The position numbers and the translations under genes are program-made. Under the pieces are notes generated by a model. It saw only the letters and a list, made by a program, of their open reading frames with translations. It did not search any database and was not told where the DNA came from. A stretch of 64,000 nt of DNA from Fibrobacter sp. (lineage in GTDB: Bacteria > Fibrobacterota > Fibrobacteria > Fibrobacterales > Fibrobacteraceae): contig JAKSIJ010000002.1 of NCBI GenBank assembly GCA_024398875.1, positions 62,001 to 126,000 on the forward strand. Reading direction: 5' to 3'. Shown piece after piece: positions 17,779-25,632 of this stretch (positions are counted from its first letter, which is position 1; each line of letters starts with the position of its first letter).

Positions 17779-19092
17779 TTAACCTTTTCTTTGCCTAAAA
17801 GTTGGTGCTTTTTGAACAAAATGGGGTGTATTCCCCTGTTTTGTCGGTAAAACTCGTTCCTGAGGACGTTGAATTTTGCTCGATCGAGCCTTTTGGGCGG
17901 GGGTTAGTCCAAGAAGTCCAGCGCGATCTGGCACGAAAATGAAGAGAACCTCAAATTTCCCAGTTCCGGGTTCCAGGTAGAGAGGAACGCTCTTACGGAG
18001 GATGTAGCCGTCGTTACGGAAGCGCCTGATTTCCTTGCTGGCTATTTCCAGATTCCCGATTTGCAGAAGAATGCGCTCGGGGCGAGAGGCTGCAATGACA
18101 GGTTCGATGCCGGCGGGGAGTGTCTCTTCCGCAGGGAGATTGAAGTAGAAAGTCCAGCGTCCATCATTTTCCGCTTTGTTGAAAAATTTTGTGAGGGTGG
18201 ATTCTTCTAGATGCCCTCGGTGGAATCGGAGGTTGCCTTCGGGAAGGTTGCGGCTATTGAACTTGCTGGATAGTATGGCGCTTTCCCTGCAGTCTAACGA
18301 TTCCACCTGCTTGAAACAGTTGGCAAGGCTTGCGCCCACGTAACTGGAACTAGAATAGAAGTCGAAGAATTTGTCCCCTGGTGCTGGATGGATGGCTTCT
18401 TTGATTCTGGCCGGAAGATCTAACCAGGCGTCCTTGATGCGAGGAGTCCAGTCCAGCACATGGGCATACAGCCCTGTATTTGCCAGAGGGTAGAAGTCAC
18501 TTCCGAAATTGCACCGTGTATCCACCCGCATGGAAATCTTGGCGGAGGGGTCAAAGAGGTGGTTCGGTGTGCATTCAATGTGATGACAGCTGATGATTTC
18601 AGGACAGCTCTTTTCTAGGAAATCAATAAATGTCTTGTATGCGTGAGCGGAATTTTTCCCTCTCAGATTGACTTGCATGAGGAGAGCAAAGCGTCCGTCT
18701 CCGGTGGCTCTGAACCAGATGGAGCGGACGGCTTTACGGAATAGCCTTAGGTGTTCCTTGTGAAGTTGCTCATTGACTCGGCTTACGACCTCTGGCGGTT
18801 CCATTTCTGCAGCGGGCGCTTCAATGCGGAGAGTTTCCGTTCCATTGACGAGTTTATGGACTATGCTCCAGTCCGCATTTTCGGGAGAGGCGTCCTTCGT
18901 GAACCAGGCTTGTATTTTGCCTGGAATTCGGTCGTTCTCTGCCCATGCAGAAAGCTGTTGCTTAATGTCTTCGAAAGTTTTTAGCCGCCGAGGAGCGGTT
19001 TCCTTCTGCTCGGGTCGTTTTTGTTCAGGCTTACTGTTGCGGGGGTTAAACCGCGATGGGCTCTTCATATGTCCGTTCAAAATGTGTGTCAA
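17779..19092 (-). CDS. Degenerate TrmA/RlmD-like SAM methyltransferase
   Basis: A 437-residue protein whose middle and C-terminal parts resemble RNA uracil-5-methyltransferases (TrmA/RlmD). The SAM-binding stretch normally reading LDLYCGxG is FFDFYSSSSYVG (residues about 247-258), followed by VESLDCRESAILSSKFNSRN, in place of VE...A...A..NA..N. The PxxSRxG-type catalytic Cys motif is not seen; the equivalent region reads VIAASRPERILLQIGN. Basic tails at both ends suggest RNA binding. It starts only 3 bases after the stop of the AEP/RepA-like gene, so the two are probably co-translated. It may be a non-catalytic RNA-binding relative or a divergent enzyme. Confidence 0.6.
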   Translation of the reverse strand: MTHILNGHMKSPSRFNPRNSKPEQKRPEQKETAPRRLKTFEDIKQQLSAWAENDRIPGKIQAWFTKDASPENADWSIVHKLVNGTETLRIEAPAAEMEPPEVVSRVNEQLHKEHLRLFRKAVRSIWFRATGDGRFALLMQVNLRGKNSAHAYKTFIDFLEKSCPEIISCHHIECTPNHLFDPSAKISMRVDTRCNFGSDFYPLANTGLYAHVLDWTPRIKDAWLDLPARIKEAIHPAPGDKFFDFYSSSSYVGASLANCFKQVESLDCRESAILSSKFNSRNLPEGNLRFHRGHLEESTLTKFFNKAENDGRWTFYFNLPAEETLPAGIEPVIAASRPERILLQIGNLEIASKEIRRFRNDGYILRKSVPLYLEPGTGKFEVLFIFVPDRAGLLGLTPAQKARSSKIQRPQERVLPTKQGNTPHFVQKAPTFRQRKG

Positions 19093-19095
19093 CCT

Positions 19096-20823
19096 TTAGA
19101 CGATGAAACGTGGATAGACCCAAGAGCATTCACGGGCCATCATTTGCGGGAATTCTCTGAAGGAACCCTTAATCTGGTAAAGATTCACGCTTCCTTCCAC
19201 CGGGCTTAGGCTCATGAGACTGTCAGCCTTGGATTCCAGGTATTCCGATTCGTCGCTATTGCAGGCGGTGATGACGGCACAACCAGTAAGAGCGATAATG
19301 GTATCTATCATCTGCATCAGGATTTGGTGCGGTGAGCCTGCCAGTCTTGGAGCCTTCGGGTTGTGGAGAATTGCCGAAATAGGATCAATGACGATGACAC
19401 GATAATCGTGGTCTTCCATCTTCTTAGCCCCTTCCACACGCTTGGCAATGAGTTGTGCCGTTTCAAGGGGGGAGAGGGCTACGCCACGCAGGTTCAAAAA
19501 GCCAAAGCGTGGAGTAAATGGGTCCATGTCGCGCTGAGCAGCAATGGCATGAAGTCTATTCAAGAAAGAAGCGCGGGTCAAGTCGTAGTTGATAAACAGC
19601 ACATCATTCGGTGTGGTTGCATTTCCCAACCAGTCCGCACCATGGCAGATGGATAGAGCTAGGTCCAGAAGGGCATGAGATTTGCCACTCTTTGGAGGTG
19701 CTGTAAACAGGAAGAACTCTCCCAACTGGAGCATGTTGGCGATGACACCTGCATCTTTTTTTGGAGCAGATTCGCTATCGCTGGCAAGTTCGATGAGAGG
19801 ATTTCCATCAAGGGAGTATTCCACCCATTCCTGCCATTCGTCATAGGTTTTGGCACCTTGATCAAGTCCGATGAGGTATTGCTGCTTGCCGTTACGGAGA
19901 ACACCCGGCATACGGACCATCATGGCTGGATTGCGGTTGCCTGGGTCTACCCTGAAGCCTTGGTTGGCTAGGGTGCGGAAGAGGAAGTCTACGCGCTCGT
20001 TATAGTCCTCTACATCGCGGCCATCAATCTTTATCCATGCCTGCACAGAGTTTGTGCCAGTATTCACGAGAGCTGCACAGGGCAGGTTCAAAGCCTTGTA
20101 ATACGCCAACTGTTTTGCTAGGGACATTTTGGGGTTGTCCACCATCACATAGCGGTAGCGCCATCTTTCATCAATGGCATTGGCTCCGCCTTTAATGGCG
20201 TTGACGCAAATGAGGGCTCCATCAGGGGCATCGAAGGTTTTCATGGCCTTCTTGATGGCGTCGTCTTGGCGGACAATGTTGGATACCAATTCGGTGGTTG
20301 CGGCAGGAGTGTCTGCCACCTTGAACTCTACGGTTTCGTCGGGGGCAAAGAGTGCTTCCAAGAGTTTTGCCAAGTCTTTACGCCAATCGGATGCAGGCCA
20401 GGGAATGGACAGCGCTTCTGGGTCAATTCGATGGTTCTGCAATAGTTGCAAGGACTGTGTATCCAGACCCAGAGACATCATCTGTTCCATGGACATCATG
20501 TTGGTTGCGATGCTCCCCATCATTGCAGCCGTTGGTGCTGCAACCATCGTTTCGGGGACTTGAACATTGACAGATGTTGTCGGAGTTTCGGAGCGGTCGG
20601 AGTTTCTTTTTTCCGAAGAGAAGGCGCGACGTAGGATTTGCTCTACTTCATCGGGATCCATGCCGTCATCGCGAGCCTTGCCACCCAGTTGGAAACTCGC
20701 ATCCATGAAGGTCCAGCCTTCATCCTTGGCTGCTTCACCTGCTCTAAAGAGCTCAGACTTGAGTTCAGTCTCGCTGAATTTTCCTTTGAGGAATACGTTT
20801 ATGATTCTCTTGGCGTTTTCCAT
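19096..20823 (-). CDS. AEP-primase-like / RepA-like ATPase fusion protein
   Basis: A 575-residue protein combining two replication-type modules. Residues 1 to about 70 form a helical charged domain. Residues about 190-330 resemble archaeo-eukaryotic primase domains of phage and plasmid proteins (YVMVDNPKMSLAKQ, NTGTNSVQAWIKID, NPAMMVRMPGVLR). Relatives usually carry E-x-D and S-x-H here; this protein has VDN (D229) and SVQ (Q261), so primase catalysis is doubtful. Residues about 365-575 are a RepA/AAA_25 ATPase with P-loop PPKSGKSH (K381) and Walker B VIVIDPISAI. An AGGGG box precedes the ATG. No phage genes surround it. It may be a domesticated replication protein. Confidence 0.7.
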   Translation of the reverse strand: MENAKRIINVFLKGKFSETELKSELFRAGEAAKDEGWTFMDASFQLGGKARDDGMDPDEVEQILRRAFSSEKRNSDRSETPTTSVNVQVPETMVAAPTAAMMGSIATNMMSMEQMMSLGLDTQSLQLLQNHRIDPEALSIPWPASDWRKDLAKLLEALFAPDETVEFKVADTPAATTELVSNIVRQDDAIKKAMKTFDAPDGALICVNAIKGGANAIDERWRYRYVMVDNPKMSLAKQLAYYKALNLPCAALVNTGTNSVQAWIKIDGRDVEDYNERVDFLFRTLANQGFRVDPGNRNPAMMVRMPGVLRNGKQQYLIGLDQGAKTYDEWQEWVEYSLDGNPLIELASDSESAPKKDAGVIANMLQLGEFFLFTAPPKSGKSHALLDLALSICHGADWLGNATTPNDVLFINYDLTRASFLNRLHAIAAQRDMDPFTPRFGFLNLRGVALSPLETAQLIAKRVEGAKKMEDHDYRVIVIDPISAILHNPKAPRLAGSPHQILMQMIDTIIALTGCAVITACNSDESEYLESKADSLMSLSPVEGSVNLYQIKGSFREFPQMMARECSWVYPRFIV

Positions 20824-20858
20824 ACAAAACCCCTTTGTTTTTCTATTACAAGAATAAC

Positions 20859-21755
20859 TTATTCAATCCCGATACGCAAACGGGCAAATTCGTAAAGACC
20901 CAGCGAAAGTGCTACAGATGCATTATAGGAGTGTGCCTCAGGCTTCATGGGTATGCGAAGGACCGCATCACACTGTTTTTTGATGAAGGGGGGAAGGCCT
21001 ACGTCTTCGCCACCTACGGCAATAACAACCTGGTCCGCAAACTTGAAATCGGCCAAATTGGTCTGGGTGTCGGCGTCAAGTCCCAAAATCTGGTAGCCCG
21101 CCATCTTGAGTTCACCAACGGCAGCTTCAAGATTGTCTGGCCTGCAGATGCGCATTTTCTCCAGAGCGCCAGCAGAGGTCCGCGCTACACTTGGAGTGAT
21201 ACCGCACATCCCCTTTGCTGGGATGAGGAAAATGTCTACGCCTAGGGCTAGGCAACTACGAATGCAGGCCCCGAGATTGCGGGGATCTTCAATGTTGGTG
21301 GCCACTGCCACCAGTTTCTTTTCACTTCGCTCCTTTGCGGAGAAGAATTCTTCACGGACATCCATCCAGGAGAGCAGTTCTTTTTCGTTCATAAGAGCCA
21401 CAACCCCATGATTGGGTCTGGCGTAGGAATCCAGAATTTTGGAATCTACCTGCTGCACATGGACATGACTCCTTTTAGCCAGCTTTTGTAGCTCGTAGAG
21501 TTTTGGATTCCCGGATTGATGCATAAAGAGTATGCGGTGAATCTTCAGAGGGTCTTTCTGTAGAAGTTCTTCTACTTCTTTAATGCCGCCAACGGCTACC
21601 TGTGGAGCGGCGTCTGCATCTCCCTTGGCAACGACTACATTCTCCGGTCTTGGCCTGCGATCAAAACCTCTGTCGCCTTGGCGGAATCGTGGCTCACCAA
21701 AATTCGGGCGTGGCCCGCGGCCAAAGCGTCTCTCGTTATTCTCTCTATCAAACAT
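20859..21755 (-). CDS. RlmB/TrmH-family rRNA 2'-O-methyltransferase with Arg/Gly-rich tail
   Basis: A 298-residue SPOUT methyltransferase of the TrmH/RlmB group, which methylates ribose 2'-OH in rRNA or tRNA. Residues about 60-125 are the substrate-binding domain. The catalytic knot follows with ATNIEDPRNLGACIRS (motif 1, N and R), VVIAVGGEDVGLPP (motif 2) and IPMKPEAHSYNASVALSLG (motif 3). The N-terminal 40 residues are rich in Arg, Gly, Phe and Asp (RRFGRGPRP, FDRRPRP), unlike E. coli RlmB, and may bind RNA. It lies 11 bases after the 5-formyl-THF cyclo-ligase gene in the same direction. Confidence 0.88.
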   Translation of the reverse strand: MFDRENNERRFGRGPRPNFGEPRFRQGDRGFDRRPRPENVVVAKGDADAAPQVAVGGIKEVEELLQKDPLKIHRILFMHQSGNPKLYELQKLAKRSHVHVQQVDSKILDSYARPNHGVVALMNEKELLSWMDVREEFFSAKERSEKKLVAVATNIEDPRNLGACIRSCLALGVDIFLIPAKGMCGITPSVARTSAGALEKMRICRPDNLEAAVGELKMAGYQILGLDADTQTNLADFKFADQVVIAVGGEDVGLPPFIKKQCDAVLRIPMKPEAHSYNASVALSLGLYEFARLRIGIE

Positions 21756-21766
21756 AATTTACCTGA

Positions 21767-22351
21767 TTAATATCTTTCGCGGCATGCGATGATGGAGTTC
21801 ATCTTGATGTCGGTTGCTTTTTGTTCTAAAGGTTCGTCTGTGATTTGCTTGGGTGTGGCAAGCCCAGCCTTGTAGGCTCCCGGATATTTGGCGAGGTAGC
21901 GGTCATAGTAACCCTTGCCGTGCCCTTTGCGGCTGCCATCCCAATTGAACTTTGTTCCCGGAACGAGGAATATGGGAATGTCTCCAGTCCAGGGCTCGAG
22001 ATTTGTTCTGGGTTCCATGATTCCGAACTTTCCCTTTTCCAAATCCTTTTTCAAACTTGAAACGGGGAAAAATTCCATGGTGGATTCTCCAGTGCAACGG
22101 GGAAGGAGCAGCCTTCCTTCACGTGCCAATTCCTCTACGATGGGGAGAATGTTTGCTTCTCCTTTCATAGGGTAGAATGCCGCGACCTTTCGGGCGTCAT
22201 GGTATCCGGGTATATCATGGATCTCCACCCAGGGCTCTTTGATAATGGATTCTCCGGCCTTTTCACGGGATTTCTTCTGGATGAGTTCAATGACGACATT
22301 GGACCCGAATACAAGAAAACACAGTATCAGAGCAAAGACGGCTAAAGTCAT
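21767..22351 (-). CDS. 5-formyltetrahydrofolate cyclo-ligase with hydrophobic N-terminus
   Basis: A 194-residue enzyme converting 5-formyl-THF to 5,10-methenyl-THF using ATP. The active-site loop GHGKGYYDRYLAKYPG and the preceding FLVPGTKFNWDGSR are characteristic. The N-terminal helical part is shorter than usual and replaced by a hydrophobic stretch (LAVFALILCFLVFG), which suggests a membrane anchor. The ATG overlaps the stop of the RNase D gene (ATGA), supporting this start and translational coupling. An internal start would leave only a truncated fold. Confidence 0.85.
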   Translation of the reverse strand: MTLAVFALILCFLVFGSNVVIELIQKKSREKAGESIIKEPWVEIHDIPGYHDARKVAAFYPMKGEANILPIVEELAREGRLLLPRCTGESTMEFFPVSSLKKDLEKGKFGIMEPRTNLEPWTGDIPIFLVPGTKFNWDGSRKGHGKGYYDRYLAKYPGAYKAGLATPKQITDEPLEQKATDIKMNSIIACRERY

Positions 22352-23511
22352 TGTTCTTCACCTCCGATGCGAGGGGCTTTGGGAAGTTCCTTCTGGAGAA
22401 TTTCCGTCCAGATTTTCTTTTGCCAGTTCATCAAGTGGGCTTCTTCAAAGCGAGTTTCCCACGGAACGTCGCCTGGAACGGCAAGCCAAATCATTTGAGC
22501 CTTGTTCCCTAACAGTGCAGGGTCCAACTGAAGGGTTGCAGCTTTTTCGTCACGCCAGGCTTTGAGAATTGCCAAAAGTTCAGAATGGGGGATGACGGTT
22601 GGAGGTGGCGCCTTGGGGAGTTTTTCGGGCCATTCGTTTTCAGGAGTCTCCACGGCCGCTTTCAGCATCTCCATAAAGGAGTTCAGACGTTCTTCCTTGA
22701 AATTCCGCGGAAGTCTCGGCAGTCTGGCTTCGTCCACAGTGGGGAAGGTGTGATGAAGTACTCTTACGATGGCTAGCATGAGTTCTGCGGGCATTACCTT
22801 GTAGGGCGGGCGGTCTAGAGCCTCAGCCTCTTTTTCTCGCCAATCCCAAATATGCTTCAGAATATTGAGAGAACAATGGTCGAACTGGCTGGAACCTGTG
22901 ATGCGCCAAGGGTCTCTGAGTTTTTCGGGTTTCTTCTTCGCGTGTTCAATCAAAGTATCGCACTGCTCCATGAGCCAATCCATGCGTCCTTTGGCATTGA
23001 GTTCCTCGGCGAGAATGGCGCAAAGTTCGTGCAGGTAGAAGGTGTCGTGGATGGCATATTCGCACATGTCTAGTGGTAGCGGGCGAATGGTCCAGTCTGC
23101 CTTCTGGTTTTCTTTCTTCAGTTCGTCGCCAAAATACTTTCGGACAAGGTCCGCGAGGCCCAGGTGCTCTTCGCCTAAAAGCCGTGCAGCCAGCATGGTG
23201 TCGAAGATGTGCTTGGGCGAAAATCCGTAGGTCTGCCACAGAAGCCGCAGGTCGTAATCAGCCCCATGGAAGATGAGGGTCTGCATGGCCTTGGCCTGGA
23301 ACAGCGGTGCAATATCCAAACCGCAAAGAGGGTCCACGATGTAGTGGTGCTCGCCGATGGTGATTTGAATGAGGCAGAGCCGTGTGGCATAATGGTGCAT
23401 GGAATCCGCTTCCGTGTCTACGGCGGCCATATCGTACAGTTCCAAATCTTCAAGCAGGGACTTGAAGGATTCTGGCGTATCTACGAGGATGTAGCGTTCC
23501 GTTTGCATCAT
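22348..23511 (-). CDS. rnd: Ribonuclease D-type 3'-5' exoribonuclease with HRDC domain
   Basis: A 387-residue DEDD exonuclease that trims tRNA and other RNA 3' ends. Exo motifs are visible: AAVDTEADS (DxE), FHGADYDLRLL (Asp), and YAIHDTFYLHEL (motif III, D with upstream Tyr). The C-terminal part holds an HRDC-like helical domain (WREKEAEALDRPPYKVMP). Two possible ATGs are adjacent at the start. It begins the coupled run rnd, cyclo-ligase and rlmB-like gene. The 142-base upstream gap to the next plus-strand gene holds promoters for both directions. Confidence 0.9.
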   Translation of the reverse strand: MMQTERYILVDTPESFKSLLEDLELYDMAAVDTEADSMHHYATRLCLIQITIGEHHYIVDPLCGLDIAPLFQAKAMQTLIFHGADYDLRLLWQTYGFSPKHIFDTMLAARLLGEEHLGLADLVRKYFGDELKKENQKADWTIRPLPLDMCEYAIHDTFYLHELCAILAEELNAKGRMDWLMEQCDTLIEHAKKKPEKLRDPWRITGSSQFDHCSLNILKHIWDWREKEAEALDRPPYKVMPAELMLAIVRVLHHTFPTVDEARLPRLPRNFKEERLNSFMEMLKAAVETPENEWPEKLPKAPPPTVIPHSELLAILKAWRDEKAATLQLDPALLGNKAQMIWLAVPGDVPWETRFEEAHLMNWQKKIWTEILQKELPKAPRIGGEEQ

Positions 23512-23605
23512 AATTCGCTTGTAATCTAGAAAAAAGTGGAGCTTTGTCTTGTTGCGGCACCGTAATGAGCGTGAAATCGCGTTGTTTGTCTAAAAACTTC
23601 AAAAT

Positions 23606-23620
23606 TGTCAAATTATGACA
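23606..23620. promoter_or_regulatory. Inverted repeat in promoter region of the 47-aa peptide
   Basis: TGTCA-N5-TGACA is a perfect 5-bp inverted repeat about 35 bases before the start of the small membrane protein gene. It lies between divergent genes and could be a regulator-binding site. No matching regulator is known here. Confidence 0.3.
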
Positions 23621-23653
23621 TGTTAAGGATTTATCTTTTACGTGGAGGTGCCT

Positions 23654-23797
23654 ATGTTGACGACAATCTTTCTCATTGCGGTGATACTGTTCCTCTTCAC
23701 CGGGAAAATGGACCTTATGGATGCTGGCTGCTTGTACTTCTTCTTCAAAATAGGAGTTCCCATCATTTTATTTGGTGTGTTGTGCCTTCTTTTATGA
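23654..23797 (+). CDS. 47-aa membrane protein
   Basis: A short gene with ATG at 23654 preceded by GGAGG at a spacing of 7 bases, and ending at TGA 23795-23797. The 47 residues hold two hydrophobic segments (TIFLIAVILFLFTG and VPIILFGVLCLLL) separated by a short linker containing KMDLMDAG. The strong ribosome-binding site and clean two-helix design support a real inner-membrane miniprotein. Function unknown. It stands alone, 89 bases before the next gene. Confidence 0.7.
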   Translation: MLTTIFLIAVILFLFTGKMDLMDAGCLYFFFKIGVPIILFGVLCLLL

Positions 23798-23886
23798 TGG
23801 AAATATGATGAGAAAGGGGATGAAATGAGGCTTTTTTCAATAAATTGCTTGTTTTTATTTATCTTTTGGCTGACAAGCGAGGTTTT

Positions 23887-24585
23887 ATGCAATCCTGGAC
23901 GGAAATCAAAAAAATCGAGAATCCTTCTGAAGAAGAACAACTTGAAGCGGTTGGTCTTAACTGGTTCGCCATCAGTTTGATTCAAAATCCTACAGAAAAG
24001 GTGCAGCAGGTTGCGTTTGAAAAGAATGTACAGGCCATTCTCTATATAAAAGGGCCTTCTGAGGCGTTGAAGACGTCTTTAAACGCCATTAGCGAGGAAA
24101 AACTGCAAACTGCCATCCAGGCGGATCCGAACATTCTCAAATACATTCAGAATCCGGAACTATTGAAGGCCGCTGTTCGGGCAGATTGGACCATAGTCAA
24201 GAAAATTGAAGGCGCAGGCGATGATTTGTGGGCGGAAGCCGTTCGCCAGAGTGCCGAAGCCATGAAATTCGTTAGAAATCCGGGCCCGAAGGTGCAGATT
24301 GCCGCTGTGGAGCGGAATCCGGAGTATATTCAAGAAGTGATGCGCCCTACACCGGAACTTGTAGCTGCTGCAGTGCGGACGGATTACCGCGTTTTTGAAC
24401 TTGTAAGTGTCCGTAACCGCATGATGGAAAACATTCAAATGGCTGCCGTGGAGGCGGATTTTCGCGCTATTCAGTTTGTTTCCCGTCCCGGCGAGAAGGT
24501 GCAGATGGCCGCAGTTCGTCAAAATAAGGCCGCACTTCAGTACATTGCGAACCCCACCCAGTCCGTAAAAGATTTTTGCACATAA
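23887..24585 (+). CDS. Helical repeat protein of unknown function (DUF4116-like repeats)
   Basis: A 232-residue soluble protein made of short repeats. The recurring wording is I-NP-x-E-x-VQ-x-AA-x2-N-x-AI-x-YI, seen for example as QNPTEKVQQVAFEKN, RNPGPKVQIAAVERN and RPGEKVQMAAVRQN. Each unit of about 24-26 residues probably forms a helix pair, so the whole may be a curved solenoid for protein binding. It resembles DUF4116-type repeats. ATG at 23887 has GAGG 4 bases upstream; a longer TTG start is unlikely. No signal peptide or membrane helix is seen. Confidence 0.72.
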   Translation: MQSWTEIKKIENPSEEEQLEAVGLNWFAISLIQNPTEKVQQVAFEKNVQAILYIKGPSEALKTSLNAISEEKLQTAIQADPNILKYIQNPELLKAAVRADWTIVKKIEGAGDDLWAEAVRQSAEAMKFVRNPGPKVQIAAVERNPEYIQEVMRPTPELVAAAVRTDYRVFELVSVRNRMMENIQMAAVEADFRAIQFVSRPGEKVQMAAVRQNKAALQYIANPTQSVKDFCT

Positions 24586-24603
24586 AAAACGTTCGCAGGC
24601 GCG

Positions 24604-24641
24604 CGACTGTAACTCGTTGATGCTTAATGAGTTACGAATCG
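24604..24641. other. Stem-loop in the gap downstream of the repeat-protein gene
   Basis: GTAACTC (24609-24615) pairs with GAGTTAC (24629-24635); three weaker pairs extend inward and CGA/TCG pairs extend outward across an internal loop. There is no T-run after it, so it is not a typical intrinsic terminator. The surrounding 24586-24680 segment has no reading frame I can support. A small RNA or mRNA 3' structure is possible. Confidence 0.35.
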
Positions 24642-24696
24642 GCAGGCGCCGTGACTCGAAAACCCCGTTAATCTCCAACCTTTCCATAAAATATGT

Positions 24697-24768
24697 GATA
24701 TGCATCATATCGCGGGTTCTTTTTATATATTTCAAAACAATGAAGGTAGACCGCCGTGGGTGGTCTGC
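24697..24768 (+). promoter_or_regulatory. Putative promoter, inverted repeat and leader hairpin for the DsbA-like gene
   Basis: A perfect inverted repeat GATATG-CAT-CATATC lies at 24697-24711. A TATATA box follows near 24724 and could be the -10 element. The predicted leader then contains a 10-pair hairpin, GTAGACCGCC with GGTGGTCTGC (24746-24768, two G-U pairs, 3-base loop), ending about 28 bases before the start codon. The repeat lies near -35 and may be an operator. Confidence 0.4.
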
Positions 24769-24796
24769 GAGTTTATATAAAAAGTAAAGGATGAAT

Positions 24797-25531
24797 ATGA
24801 AACATTTTTCCATTATCGCATTGGCTATCCTGGTTGGTAGCCTTGTTGCCTGTAATCAAGCTTCTGCCGGAGGTTCCTTTGGTGGACAGGCTAAGCTGGA
24901 TTCACTTGAAAAGAATTTCAATGTTTTGAAGGAAGAGTTTGAAGTCCTCAAATATGCTTTGGACAAGCGCGGTATTTCTTTGGAACAGGCCCGTGCTGAG
25001 ATGGAAGCCGACAATAAGGTGTGGGACATCCCTGATGAAGATAGCCCGGTTTTTGGCAACACCAAGAACCCGAAGCTCACCATTGTGGAATTTACCGAAT
25101 TCCAGTGCCCCTATTGCAGCCGTATTGCTCCGGTGATGCAGGAACTGAACAAGAAGTACCCCAACGAAATCAAGTTCGTGTACAAGCACTTCCCTCTGAG
25201 TTTCCATGCTAATGCTCAAGCTGCTGCTGCGTCTTCCATTGCAGCCCACAAGCAGGGCAAGTTCTGGGAATATCGCTATGCCTTGGCTCCGCATTCCAAG
25301 GAACTTAGTGATTCCGTATATATTGCAGTTGCAAAACAGATTGGTCTGAACGTCGAACAGTTCAAGAAGGACATGGTTCTTGATTCTGCCATGTCTGCTC
25401 GCATCGACAAGGACTTCCAGTTGGGTGTGAAGGTTGGGGTTCAGGGAACGCCTAACTTCTACATTAATGGCAAGCGCCAAGACCGCTTCAGCCCGGATCT
25501 CGTGGAGAAGATGCTGAAGGAAGCCAAGTAA
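24797..25531 (+). CDS. DsbA-family thioredoxin-fold lipoprotein
   Basis: A 244-residue exported thiol-disulfide oxidoreductase-like protein. The lipobox SLVAC is at about residues 15-19. A coiled-coil-like linker (residues 30-70) leads to a DsbA/Thioredoxin_4 domain with the redox motif C104-P-Y-C107 in EFQCPYCSRIAP and the cis-Pro loop GVQGTPNFYING. It probably oxidizes, reduces or isomerizes disulfides in the periplasm, tethered to a membrane. ATG at 24797 is preferred over 24791 because AAGGA is then spaced about 6 bases away. No DsbB-like partner is adjacent. Confidence 0.87.
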   Translation: MKHFSIIALAILVGSLVACNQASAGGSFGGQAKLDSLEKNFNVLKEEFEVLKYALDKRGISLEQARAEMEADNKVWDIPDEDSPVFGNTKNPKLTIVEFTEFQCPYCSRIAPVMQELNKKYPNEIKFVYKHFPLSFHANAQAAAASSIAAHKQGKFWEYRYALAPHSKELSDSVYIAVAKQIGLNVEQFKKDMVLDSAMSARIDKDFQLGVKVGVQGTPNFYINGKRQDRFSPDLVEKMLKEAK

Positions 25532-25632
25532 TGTTTTCTTCCGTGCACGCAAAAATGCCTGCGCGGAGTACTTTACACATCTAAGAGTTTAAATTTCAAA
25601 GAAACAAAAACCTAAACATAAGGATGAGACAT

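Noticed and set aside
17741-24618. Shared 11-mer TGTAACTCGTT near 17743 and 24608
   Set aside because: Hundreds of chance 11-mer repeats are expected in 64 kb, and the flanks do not match.
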